Below, one piece after another: positions 10,331-21,420 of a stretch of DNA of 64,000 nt. The notes beneath the pieces were generated by a model that searched no databases, was not told the origin of the DNA, and saw only the letters and a program-made list of their open reading frames with translations. The position numbers were made by a program, and so were the translations under genes. The DNA is from Sphagnum magellanicum (Eukaryota; Streptophyta; Sphagnopsida; Sphagnales; Sphagnaceae), in NCBI GenBank assembly GCA_021904315.1, contig CM038908.1, positions 16,636,501 to 16,700,500 on the forward strand. Direction: 5' to 3'. Each line of letters opens with the position of its first letter. The first letter of the stretch is position 1.

Positions 10331-12479
10331 TAGAAATAGGTATTGCTCCCATGTCACTTGTTATGCCCTACAGAATTTCTTATCTTCCAAAGTACGATTG
10401 GTTCTCTTTGTTTGGGCATTTGTTTCAAGGTGATATGCACTAGTCAATTTTTTTTTGGTGTCCAACATTTTGAACAAGGTGCCCCAAAATTAATTTATAA
10501 ATTTTCGATCCTCGTCACAAATAAATGTTTTTGGCAAACCATGTAGACAAAAAATTTCACAAAGAAATAGTTTTGCCACATCAATGGCTAACACAACATA
10601 TTTGGTAGGTATAAAATGGGCATGCTTTGTGAATCAGGCAACGACCACAAAAATATTATCATGCCAACAAACCCACTATGAAGTTCATGGATTCTCACTT
10701 GTTATTGGGATCTCTACACCCCCAATGGTTGTAAAGATCATGGGGTCTTAATCTGCTCAACTTTTAGTTATTTAACACATAAAACATTTTTTTATATATT
10801 TTTGTATATCCCTTTTCATGCTTTACTAAAAATAATTTTTCTTTGCGACCATATAAGTCTTTTGAAGTCCATGGTGACTAGCTATCGGGATGTTGTGACA
10901 GTCATAAAAAATTATGACACGAAAATCTTCAAAATTAAGGATACATACTTCAATGCCATAATATAGAACCCCACCATGTAAGGTGTATGCTTGATATTTT
11001 TTCATTTCTTCATGGCATGTCTATGTTATTTTTTAAGGTTCTCATAAGGTTCTTTGAACCATTAGACTTGGGTATAATACTTCTTTATGTCATGCATCAT
11101 GGTGTTTCTCATTGTGGAAATGGCATTAAGCAAAGGGCAACAAAAAAGGGCACCAACCACAACATTATTTTTGCCTTTCACATATTACATTGACTAATGA
11201 AAATCAAATTGTTGTAATTTTTCCACCCACCTACATTGCCTCCTACTTTAATTAGGTTGGGTGGTTAGATATTTTAAACTTTCATGGTCAGTTTCAATTG
11301 TGAATTGTGTTCCTAAGAAATAGTGGCTCCAAATTTCAAAGCATGAATTACAACTAACAACTCCTTTTCATGGGTGGGGTAATTCTATTTCTACAAGAAC
11401 CAGCTTCTTAAACTCATAGGTAATTATTCGCCCTTCTTACATTAGCACTACACATCTGGCTATATCACTAGCATTAGTGCATAATATTGGCCCACCCATC
11501 TTGGCATTAATAACTCTTTGTACCGAAACAAAGGTCAAGGCACTTTTCAAGTTTTGAAATTTTTGTTCACAATTAAAGTTCCATTGGATACCTTGGGAGT
11601 TGTTTTTTTCCCTTTAATAAATTCATGAAAGGTTTTACATTTGAACAAAGTTTTTCACAAAATGTTTATAATAACTAACCAAACCCAAGAAAATTTTCAC
11701 TATTATTTTATCGACCTTGGGGATTTGCCATTTAGGGTGAAAGCACACTATGGGTGAACCACTTTTCACCCCAAAAAATGATGTATAACAAGTATAATAG
11801 GTGTGTAGTAAATTGAAATCTTGATGGCATTTTTTGGAAACCTTAAATATAATAAAAAGAACTTAAAAATGTGCATGACAACATTTTGGAATTCAAAGCT
11901 CATTTTGAATCAAAGTTAAGTTTGATCCAATGGTTAGATGAAGAAAATTGAATAAAATTAATGTGCATAAAGTATATAATGTACATCTTTTCAATGACCA
12001 TAGGGCCTCATGTTTGTGGTTCATGACACATTACCAAACCAAAAAAAAATGAAAAAATAATACAATGCCCACCTATAAAGTCTTTTCATTTTTTTTAAAG
12101 TAATGGTTTTTTTCCCAAAAAAATATTATTTTGCATTTATTGCTCAAGAAGTGAAAGAAAACACATTTTTTGAATGGATTTTCAACCAAAAATTGTAAAC
12201 TTCTAAATGGTTTTAAATTTAGTTAATGTACATCAATATCACTCACCACTAAAAATTTCATTACAAAACTCCAACCATAACCTTAGTTTTGAAGTATATT
12301 TGTAATTTTTCATATTTTGTAACGTGTATTTTTTCGACACAAATATATTTCATATGTTCAAGTTTGTAAATATTTGTTAGAATTTCTTTTTAAATAAGTT
12401 AGTTTAAGTTTAAAGTTAATGCAATACACTTGAAATGAGCAAATATAATTCAAAATGTGATGTCCACATGTACCAAAAA

Positions 12480-13130
12480 AAACCAAATGTAGAATTTCTA
12501 TTTTTGTGACTATAATTTTTAGGGGGCATAGTGTGTTTTCACCCTTTAGCCATAGCCTTGATCTTTCTAGGATCAACTACTATTCCTTTATTCGAGACTA
12601 CATGTCCAAAGTAGTCTACCTAAGGTACACCAAATTCACATTTGTTCATTTTAATATACAATTGGTTGGTTTTCAGGACTTTGAATATTGTCCTGAAGTG
12701 TTCCAAGTGTTCTATTTTGGTTTGGAATAGACCAAAATGTCACCCAAAAACATTAACACAAATTTTCCTAGGTACTTCTAAAACAGGGAGTTCATCAAAT
12801 TCATACATGTAGGTGTTGGGGCGTTTATTAGTCCAAATGGCATCACCATAAGTTCATAATGCCCATAACTGGTTCTAACGGTCATCTTAGGAACATCTTA
12901 ATCCTTCACATGAATTTGATGGTAGCCACTTTTTAAATCTATTTTGGAAATTATCATAGTTCCATGCAAATGATCAAAAAGATCATCAATTCTTAATAAC
13001 GGAAATTTCTTTTAAATAATAAATTTGTTCAATCTTTTATGATCCATACAAAGTCTCAAAGTTCAATCTTTCTTTTTCACAAATAGGATAGGACCATTCT
13101 AAGGGGATTTACGTGGCTTTATATACCCCT
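12480..13130 (-). pseudogene. Reverse transcriptase domain remnant of element 1
   Basis: The minus strand gives [15 protein letters not shown] near 12960-12905, [16 protein letters not shown] near 12880-12830 and FLGDILVYS near 12765-12728. These match RT blocks of Ty3/gypsy elements. Block D has Gly in place of the first catalytic Asp, and in-frame stops occur (for example after HVKD). This is the best preserved part of the element. Confidence 0.85.
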
Positions 13131-14024
13131 TATTTAAAAAATCACTTAATTGTTGCCCCAATTTTTCATACTCAACAAAGGATAGTCAATAGGGGGCTTT
13201 AAAAATGGGCTTTACATCTAACATTAAGACAATTGAATAGTCAACTTCCTTGGCTAGTGGTAAGCCAAGCAAATTTGTAGGGAATACATCATAATATTCT
13301 TCTAAAAGTTTTCCCACTAGATTTCATTCAAAATATTCTCAATCAAGGGCTCATTTATTGGCTTGTCCACACTTATGGTAAATAGTTCAACACCCCTTTG
13401 TATACATTTTTGAAATTGTTCGGCAAAAAGTACAAGGGTATCAAATGAGATTCGCATACCTTTAAGTTCAAAGGTAGAGTCATTAGGTTTTGTGTCACAC
13501 ACCAATCCGCATTTGCATGCTACCCATGCATCCATCAGGTCCAGTCACTACATGCCTAAAATGACATCATAAATGCTTATTGCCTAAACTTAAAAATTGA
13601 TGTAGGTCTCCAATCCTTAAAATTATACTAGCACGTCTTTCATGAAAAGGTTTGTGCTATGGAGTTGAACATTGGGTAATAAAATCCTATATGGATCCAT
13701 GGATCCAATGGAATGGCTCAAGTTAGTAGCAAAAACCTAAGACATCAAATTGTGGATACTACTAGGATCCACCAACACCAATGTAAGTTTTTTAGCAATT
13801 ACCCCCTCAATGTGGATCACAATAGGGTTATGTGTTAGGGTAGATGCAAGCTACAATGGCTCACTTTTGTGACAAAACAATGTTTTTTCCTTAGGTACCT
13901 TTTATTCAAATGCATATGGTGATTAATATATCTTTAGATTCACTAATTGGGATTTGATCTAGATTAATAATTTCATTATGAAGAGAACCATGTGGTTATT
14001 TATTGATTAAAAAATCATTTCTTA

Positions 14025-14290
14025 ATAGTAATGGACTTTTGAAATCGAAAAATATTGATTGGTCATCTGACTGAAACATCGCAAAATGGAAAATTTTATA
14101 TTGATTCACATTCCAAATTTGTTATTGGGACTCAATATATAATGTAGTACAAGATGATAAACTCATATGAAGAATCTTTTCTTAAAAAACCTTAACCATT
14201 TAATAGTTATGGACTCTTGAATGGTTAAAATTTGACCATATTTTCATAAGTCCATATAAGTTACAATTTTTTTTGTTTTTCAATTTCTTT
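14025..14290. repeat. Dispersed AT-rich repeat, copy A (nested in element 1)
   Basis: It shares the ordered words AGTAATGGA(C/T)TTTTGAA, GGGA(C/G)TCAATATAT, AGTTATGGA...TTGAATGG and CATATTTTCATAAGTCCATAT with 21130-21420, in the same orientation. The opening and closing words are themselves alike and about 186 bp apart, so each copy may be a dimer of a roughly 180-bp unit. Its position between protease and gag suggests that it inserted into the retroelement. Confidence 0.7.
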
Positions 14291-16099
14291 GTCCCAAAAA
14301 CATATTTTTTGAAAGTTTTAAATTGGGCATTTTTTAATGGATTTTGTGGGTTTTCTTTTTAAGATTTCCAGATTAAAAAATGACATCAATTACATTACAT
14401 ACAAGTTTTCACATAAATTTGGGAAGGTTTGTACGTGACTGAACATGTATTATTAAAATATTAAAATAATAACATTTTAAAAAGTAACTACCATGTTCAT
14501 TTGGATCATTTTTTAAAAATTCATATTGATTTGTAAGGAATGTAATTTTTGTCAATACTAAACCACCATAGTTGCATCTACATGTCACCATTCGTTCCAG
14601 TATGGTTGTCGACATTCGGATAAGCCCTTTGTCTTTTGCCCCATGGTTTTTTGTTTCTCAACCTTCCTTAGGGGCTATTAGACTAAAGGCTATTGCCTTG
14701 CAAAGCCTTTATGGGCATTAGAAAGATTGATGCTCATGTTGGTGGCAAGAATAACACAAGCCTTTGCATTTATGGTAGCTTATAGGCCTCAAAAAAAGTC
14801 TTGGGACTATAGGCCTTAACCATAAACTTAATATGGTCATCTAGCCCATTCATGAAAATGCACACTATGTCCAGATCCCCTAAAGAAGAAAAGTAAATGA
14901 TGTGCTCATCAAACTTCTATTTATATTCCACCATGACCATTTGATATTGCTTTAGTTGGATTAACTCCTCTTTCATATGAGCAGAACAATCTTTTAACAT
15001 ATATTGGACAATGAAAATCCATTTAAATTTTACCCAAATATTCGTCGGTGGTTGGTTGTAAGCTTCATGATCCACTTTCATTTGTCCCCACCATACCTTG
15101 GCCTTACCCTGTAACTTATCACAAACTTACAATATCATGAAGTTTCAACAAAATCCATGTGAAAATCATAAAACAATGTCCGTGCAAATCTATGGGCTTC
15201 AAAATGAAAAAATGGCATGTAAAATATACATATTACTTTTATATAAATGATATATCTTTTCTATTTATGATGTTTTGATGTGAAATACATATGATTTACA
15301 TTTTAACTAAATATATGCAATTATCATGATGTAATTTTGGATAAAACTATGCAATTTTTGTGTATTAAACATAAACATTCACATATGTCATTCAAAAACA
15401 ATGTCTCATATCTTTGAATATTTAAGATATTGAACACATACAAATATTCATATTAACCATAACATGAAGTTTGTGCAATTTTTGTACAAACCTATGAAAA
15501 CTGGATTTTGTACAAACCATGAAGCCTTGTAAGTTTGTGATGAACATCAACATGACTACCTTAACTTGCTCCACCTTGTTGTAGTCTTCATCATACAATT
15601 CCTCTAATTTTTTAAAGAATGATATGACATTCTTAGGGGTCATATTATTTTTGCTTGGAGGTTTAGCCATTTTACAAATAACCTTATTCACATTATTCCA
15701 ACGTTTGGTTTTTCATCATTCCTTAAAACTTTCAAGTTCAAGATTAGTTTTAGATCTCGCTCATGAAACAATGTTCATGCCTTTCCATTTGATCATGATT
15801 AGCTAACACCATACAAAGTTCTTCCCACACTATGGAAGCCAAGGCATTACAAATAACATTGTCAGTCCTAAGTACTAACACCTCCGATTCAAATTTGGGG
15901 CTCCATGCTTTCACAAATAGTATTTGACAAAAGGGTTTCCACTATCTCGAACATTAGACATAACAGTCCTTTACTCAAACCAGGACAAGGTTACCAAAAG
16001 CAATAAATCGATAAATAAATAATAAACCGATAAGAAGTTAGGTTTTCTTATTAAAGTTATTTTAAACCAAAAAAGGATGGGGTCTCCTAGGATTTACTT

Positions 16100-16113
16100 A
16101 TTCTTGCCTTAAT
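16100..16113 (-). other. Candidate primer-binding site of element 1
   Basis: The minus strand reads TGGTATTAAGGC, close to the TGGTATCAGAGC used by many plant LTR elements that prime on initiator Met-tRNA. It lies upstream of the gag remnant at the expected place. The two mismatches fit general decay. Confidence 0.4.
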
Positions 16114-16114
16114 A

Positions 16115-16640
16115 CCACATATAACATTGTTCATTACTACTATCATTATCCTTGGTCACTTGGACAAAGAGAAAAGAAAAAAAACAAAAAGTAAACCAAG
16201 CCCTAGGGGCACTGGGACAATAGTGCCTAAAGGAAGAAAACTACCCTACTTACCCAAGATAAACCCTTGGGTGACCTAAGCATAATAGTCCTTTTAAATG
16301 ATTTGTAATTACAACCTTATTGTAGGAACTTATGACTCCAATGAACAAGGAACAATACCTCCTTTTGCAACCTACTAACCAAAAACACACCTAAAATTAT
16401 TCACACACCTTTACTTCCTTTATAATTTATGAACATCTAGGCATGATTTTCACCACCCAACCATGAATGTAATGATGTTTTTTTCTACTGTACTCCTTCC
16501 TACATTTTTTAAACAAGCAAAAGAACTCCATCTTCTACTAGCCTTTTTTCTTTTTCTTATCCATGTCCTCCCCCGTGCATGTTCCATCATAGTTAAGTTT
16601 TTAAATACTTGCCACATCCTAAGTAAAACTATTGATGCCA
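16115..16640 (-). mobile_element. Probable LTR / 3' region shared by elements 1 and 2
   Basis: It lies between the element 2 chromodomain and the candidate element 1 primer-binding site. Its distal part (16500-16620, with GCCACATCCTA and TTAAGTTT) matches 9735-9835 at the other end of element 1. An LTR used by both neighbours is the simplest reading, but TG...CA ends were not identified. Confidence 0.4.
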
Positions 16641-16715
16641 CTCCTACTTCTAATTGTCATTGATAATTCTTCACATACGTCCATCATCCTCTCCATCATC
16701 CTTTGGTTGTTAACA

Positions 16716-16943
16716 TTATTCCCCCTTCAAAAAGAAGTCATTGTCCTTGATGACAAAATTAGGAAAGTTAGCCTTAAATTCTACTTCATTTTTCCAAGTT
16801 GCTTCATCAACAAAATAATGTTTCCATTTTACCAACACTTCATTCCACATTTTGTTTTGATGTTGGCATACCTTAGTTTTTAGAATGTGTTTGGGTTTTG
16901 CTAGGGTGTTCTCCTCATCCAAAATTTGAGGTAATTCAGGCAA
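16716..16943 (-). pseudogene. Chromodomain and integrase tail of a second chromovirus (element 2)
   Basis: A 75-residue open stretch reads PELPQILD, then EVLVKWKHYFVDEATWKNE, then FKANFPNFVIKDND. This is the chromodomain pattern (VKWK...ATWE...FP) found at the integrase C-terminus of chromoviruses, where it guides insertion into chromatin. Sequence continues to about 17093 in the same orientation and resembles 9840-10020 of element 1. It is an isolated remnant without an intact polyprotein. Confidence 0.8.
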
Positions 16944-17093
16944 AATATGAAAGGGGTTTGATACATATTTTTAACAAGTTAAAATGGAATACAGTGTGGA
17001 TTTGCTAAGACTTTGGGAATAGGTAGGCTACTTTTCCCCAAAAAATTGTTATGATAAAGGGTTTACAAAATCTATGGGATAATTTTTGTCATT

Positions 17094-17215
17094 CCTCCAT
17101 CAAAACCAACCCATTTTATGGCCTTTATGGTTAGGTGTGTTTAACTCCCATTTTTATTTCAACATCCACCTCTAAAATGGAGGGAGTTAATCAAGTGATA
17201 GCCAATATGTAACAT
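17094..17215 (+). mobile_element. Inverted piece of element 2 integrase
   Basis: Here the plus strand reads ISTSTSKMEGVNQVIANM, the same motif that element 1 has on the minus strand at 10180-10300. The adjoining chromodomain piece of element 2 is on the minus strand. The segment is therefore inverted relative to its neighbour, with a junction at about 17093/17094. Confidence 0.7.
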
Positions 17216-18084
17216 ATTTTTAAATTGGTCAAAAATTTATTACATTGTTATTTGCAAAGTTCTTTACTCCTAGGCTATCATTTGCTAAGCCATAATCATA
17301 TCTAGTTGTGAAGATCATCCAAAATTAAGTTTCAAAACAAATTGAATTTCTACATGCCATTCACAACAACATGGATGGTATAGGTTTTTTCAACTTAAAA
17401 AGTCATTCACATTAATTTAAAGAAAAAAATGATAGTGTACCATTTTGAAAAATTTGTTTGCCCTATGCATCAAATATGTACACATAACTTCTTTGCTAAA
17501 CACATGGTTACTTGCTCACCCTTTGATTTCATAGGCTTGCCCCTAACATCTTCAACATGAATAATACATGAATTTTTTTTACATGAAGTTTTGAATTTTG
17601 GTTCATCCAATCACCCAAAGAGTCACTAAGAAAAAATGTTTCCATTTTGTAACTATGCATTTAAATTATAATTATAAAAAAATTGAAATTTTGATTTGAA
17701 ATTATTTGTTTGATTTTTTTGGGATTGTGAAGTTGTAAGAAATCGACATTGATATATCAAATGTGAATAAATAATCAAGCACACCACATGTCAATTCATA
17801 ATCAAGCCTTATTGATTTAGTCAAAATCCATTTTCAATTATAAATAGTTAATTATCAACTTTTTATTATTATTAAAATAATTGGTTAGCTTTTAATAAGT
17901 TGTAGTAATTACTTATTAAGTATAATATATAGCTAATAGTTAATAATCTTGGTTTTTTATGTAACTAATTTGATATAGGAACTTCTTATTGGATGAAAAG
18001 CCCAAAAAATTAATCAACATGGAAGGATGAAAATTTTAATAATAATAAATTAGGTGCACCATAGTTGCAATAATAATAATAATG

Positions 18085-18200
18085 ATAATAGATTGAAAAG
18101 GATGGTGACTAGTTATACAAATGACAAAACATGGTTGCAAATGACAATTAATCTCATATAGTTGCAAATTGAATGGTTATGTAATATAAGATTTACTCAA
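18085..18200 (+). repeat. Dispersed repeat, inverted partner at 28430-28545
   Basis: The plus strand reads ATAGATTGAAAAGGATGGTGA, AAAACATGGTTGCAAATGACA and CAAATTGAATGGTTATGTAAT. The reverse complement of 28430-28545 carries the same ordered words with few changes. Confidence 0.7.
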
Positions 18201-19047
18201 ATGTAACTTGTTATTTCATTCATATTGGTGAAATCAAAGATTTGACTTACATTTACAACTATTCAAAATAACATACATGGGCTATTAAACGTGTCTAAAC
18301 AAAGCTAAATTAAATAGTTGAGTTAAATAAGTAAAAAAATGGTATTGACATGTGTCACATGGGCATTGGTGGGCTTCCATTAAAATGAAATAGGCAACAT
18401 GTATGGTAAGGAATTTTCTAAAATATATATATTGAAAATTTTGGATGGATTGATATCAAGTAACACATGGCACAATCTTAATGGTAAACTCAAATATGCA
18501 ACCATTATTGACCTTACATTTGTTAAAATATCATTACTTTGATTATTAAGATCAAAATGCCATGTGTAAAATATTCAAAATCATGAAAAATTATTTGTTG
18601 CCATATGGTGTTTATGGATATGTTTATTGTGTCATGCATAGATAATAGATATTTAAAAATTTGTTAACAAAAAGTCAAATTATATTTAACAAAAAGTTTG
18701 ATTACAATCATGATTATAAAACTACAAAATCTAACACCCACATGTAAAAGGCAAGTGCATTGTTTGGAAGGATTCACAAATTAATGAACTACATGGGTTT
18801 AACCTTAAACACAAGTTGGGCTTAAAAAAAAGACAAGAGAAAGAAAAGCAATCCAAAGATTTTTAAAAACACTCAGAGTTTGAATGGGAGTGTAATATAA
18901 AATGGATTCCCATTACATGGTTATAGTTGGGATATCAACTAGTTTTCAATTGTGCAAGTTCACATGGTTTCAACTAATCTTCAACTTCAATAATTATAAT
19001 TCAAAATTTGAATTTCTTGTCAACACATTATCATCAAATGACAAAAA

Positions 19048-19300
19048 TATCCTTGGGTGGTACCATTAGGAATGTGACATCTTCATTTTATTAGACTCCT
19101 TAAAAAATTTAAAAATATACAAAACATTTAAATAAATATTTTAATTTTTTTAATGAATACATTTATTAGGTTGTAGAGACTTTGAATCATTAATGATATG
19201 AAAAATATATATTTAAAAAAAAAATTAATCATTGCATTTAAAAAATGTTGTAAGAATGTCATTGTGTTTCATTTCCTTAAAATTTGTGTTGAACATTTTT
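19048..19300 (+). repeat. Dispersed repeat, direct partner at 25775-26030
   Basis: It begins ATCCTTGGGTGGTACCATTAG and continues with AATGTGACA, AACATTTAAATAAATATTTT, TTTATTA(G/A)GTT and AATCATTGCA(T/C)TTAAA. The same order and orientation occur from 25775. The sharp shared start could be the edge of an LTR. Confidence 0.7.
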
Positions 19301-21129
19301 TAATCATTGTAATAACATTCACAATGACCTTATATCAAGATGTGTACATATTGTTTTACTCCTAAACACCATGTTAGACAATTTAGAGTTTGCTTAAAAT
19401 GTCTAATGGCAAAACAATATAATGAAAGTTTGGTAAATGTGTCACAAGTTTTTAATAAAGTTGAAAACTAATTGCAACATAGTTGTAACAAAATCTGATA
19501 CAATTGCACAAAAAATCATATTAGAGTTAAAGTACATTTGAAAACATATGTAATATTTCATCCATCAATTTAATTTTCATCCATTCATGAACAATGTCCA
19601 CCAAATTAGTTAAGTGATCAACATGACATAGCATGTTCCATCATTGTAATGTGAACTTATTTATTATAGTTCAACTAGGTTATTTTTAATTTATAAAGTA
19701 TTTTGAAGGTCAACCCCTATCAATGATCAATGTCATAGACTTATCAAATCAATTAATAGTTAGACTTATTTGAAATGCCAAACCATCCACAAGGAATTCC
19801 TCAAAGTAAATATAATTATGTAATTAAAACAAAATCATGGATGACATGTAGTTGAAAATTGGTTGATAAAAAAATGCCATTTTTTCTTTTAATGAATGAA
19901 GACCCAACGATTAAAAATTTAGGTATTCAACCTCATGCTTGGAACCATATGTACATGTTATTGCCATTGATTGTTCAAAACTAAAAGAAGGCATTTTAAC
20001 TAGGTGTTTTAGAGAAATACACAAAGGAAGGCCATTCAAAGAACTATTATTATAATTCCCTTCATTGCCTAAAAATACCTTTCAAAGGAGAGCTCATGTT
20101 TAATGTTCAAATTTTATTGCATCCAAATACCAAATAACAATAATGCAAGGATGAGGTTCACAAATAAATCATGAATTGTTAATGGAATGTTTCTTAAATT
20201 GCAATGTTTTCATATTACAAGGTGAGATGTTCAAGAAAAAACCTTTCAATTGACAATTTTATTTCTCACATATGAATTACCCCTTATCAACATTTGCAAA
20301 ATACTTTTAAAATTGTATCAAAAGTTAATAAAAATCCTTTAACAACAAGCCACCAATTGGTTCAAAAACATTTGAAATTCAATTCAATACACAACACCAC
20401 ATGTAATCCAAAGGAATGGCCTTAATGATAAGGATGATTGATGACACCCTTACATGTTCACACTTTCTAAAATTAACTTATGAACAATGCTTGTCCACAT
20501 GCACAATTGGGGCTTATGTTTTTACTTGCATTAAACATGGCAACCCAAATTAACTCTAAGCTCATTGAAAAGAATCATTGAGAATGCCATATTAAATTGC
20601 GAGAGGGATAAAAAACACGTCAAGTTGATAAAGGAGGAAACAAGTTATAAATAATACAACATAAACATTTTTTAACTTATAAATTTTACTTGGGAGCATT
20701 AACATTAAAATCAAAAAAATATCAACTCTAAGTGAAAGTGCATGGATATAATTTCTACGAATGCCATCCACTTTGTGAAAAACATTTGAATATTTTTTCT
20801 TTTTTGTTGTTGCAATTCCTTTTACTTTCAAAACATGGTTTTTCTTGCTATTTGACCCAATGGGAACCCAAAATTGAATCGGAGATAATGCTACTTGGGT
20901 TGTAAGCAACTAGGCATTATAGGGTGAGGAGGAGGTGAATTTGTTGTTGATAAAAAATCTAGCGAATGGTTACAAGGTAGGTTGGTTCAATTTTTGCATC
21001 GCAATCCAATTTTTTGCCAAGTGGTGTGCATTTACATGCTATGACACAAAAACAATGATTTTCTAAATTTGTGGATTGTCAACTTGAAAAAGAAGACATA
21101 TATAAAAAAAATTGACAACATATATACAC

Positions 21130-21420
21130 CAAATATATAGTAATGGATTTTTGAAGTTTAAAAATATGAACTAGTTTATTGTTTGTGCCTCTATATACAT
21201 ACATTTTCTTGTATGAATTTTATTTGGGATATATTATAGGGAGTCAATATATGATATGTTAAAAAAAAAGGAATATATGTGCAAAAAAAATTGTTAGAAA
21301 AAATTTAACCAAAAAAAAGTTATGGAGTTTTGAATGGCCTAAAATGGGCCATATTTTCATAAGTCCATATCATAATCATTTTGGGGTGGATTTCAATTTT
21401 TTTTAAAACATGTATATTAA
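21130..21420. repeat. Dispersed AT-rich repeat, copy B
   Basis: Direct partner of 14025-14290. It contains AGTAATGGATTTTTGAAG, GGGAGTCAATATATGATATG, AGTTATGGAGTTTTGAATGG and CATATTTTCATAAGTCCATAT in order. Confidence 0.7.

Larger units (their letters stand above)
9700..16115 (-). mobile_element. Degenerate Ty3/gypsy chromovirus-type LTR retrotransposon (element 1)
   Basis: Translating the minus strand, with many stops and frameshifts, gives the domains of a Ty3/gypsy polyprotein in the right order. Gag lies at about 15690-14640, with a typical VWW...EY...F..GL pattern. Protease is at about 13860-13560; LVDPSSIHNL stands where a D-S/T-G motif is expected. Reverse transcriptase is at about 13130-12480, with [13 protein letters not shown] and [11 protein letters not shown]. 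RNase H is at about 11640-11230 (TNASD, HYFLGTQFTIETDHESL). The integrase zinc finger, core and C-terminal part run from about 11200 to 9960. Catalytic positions are lost: the RT (Y/F)xDD box reads FLGD, and the RNase H TDAS box reads TNAS. A block at about 13900-14640 separates protease from gag and looks like a later insertion. No intact LTR pair was found. The element is long dead. Confidence 0.85.
17216..20590. other. AT-rich spacer with dispersed repeat pieces, no gene
   Basis: Poly-A/T tracts, TAA microsatellite pieces near 18040-18090 and repeat copies listed separately (18085-18200 and 19048-19300). No coding region was recognised. Confidence 0.5.
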
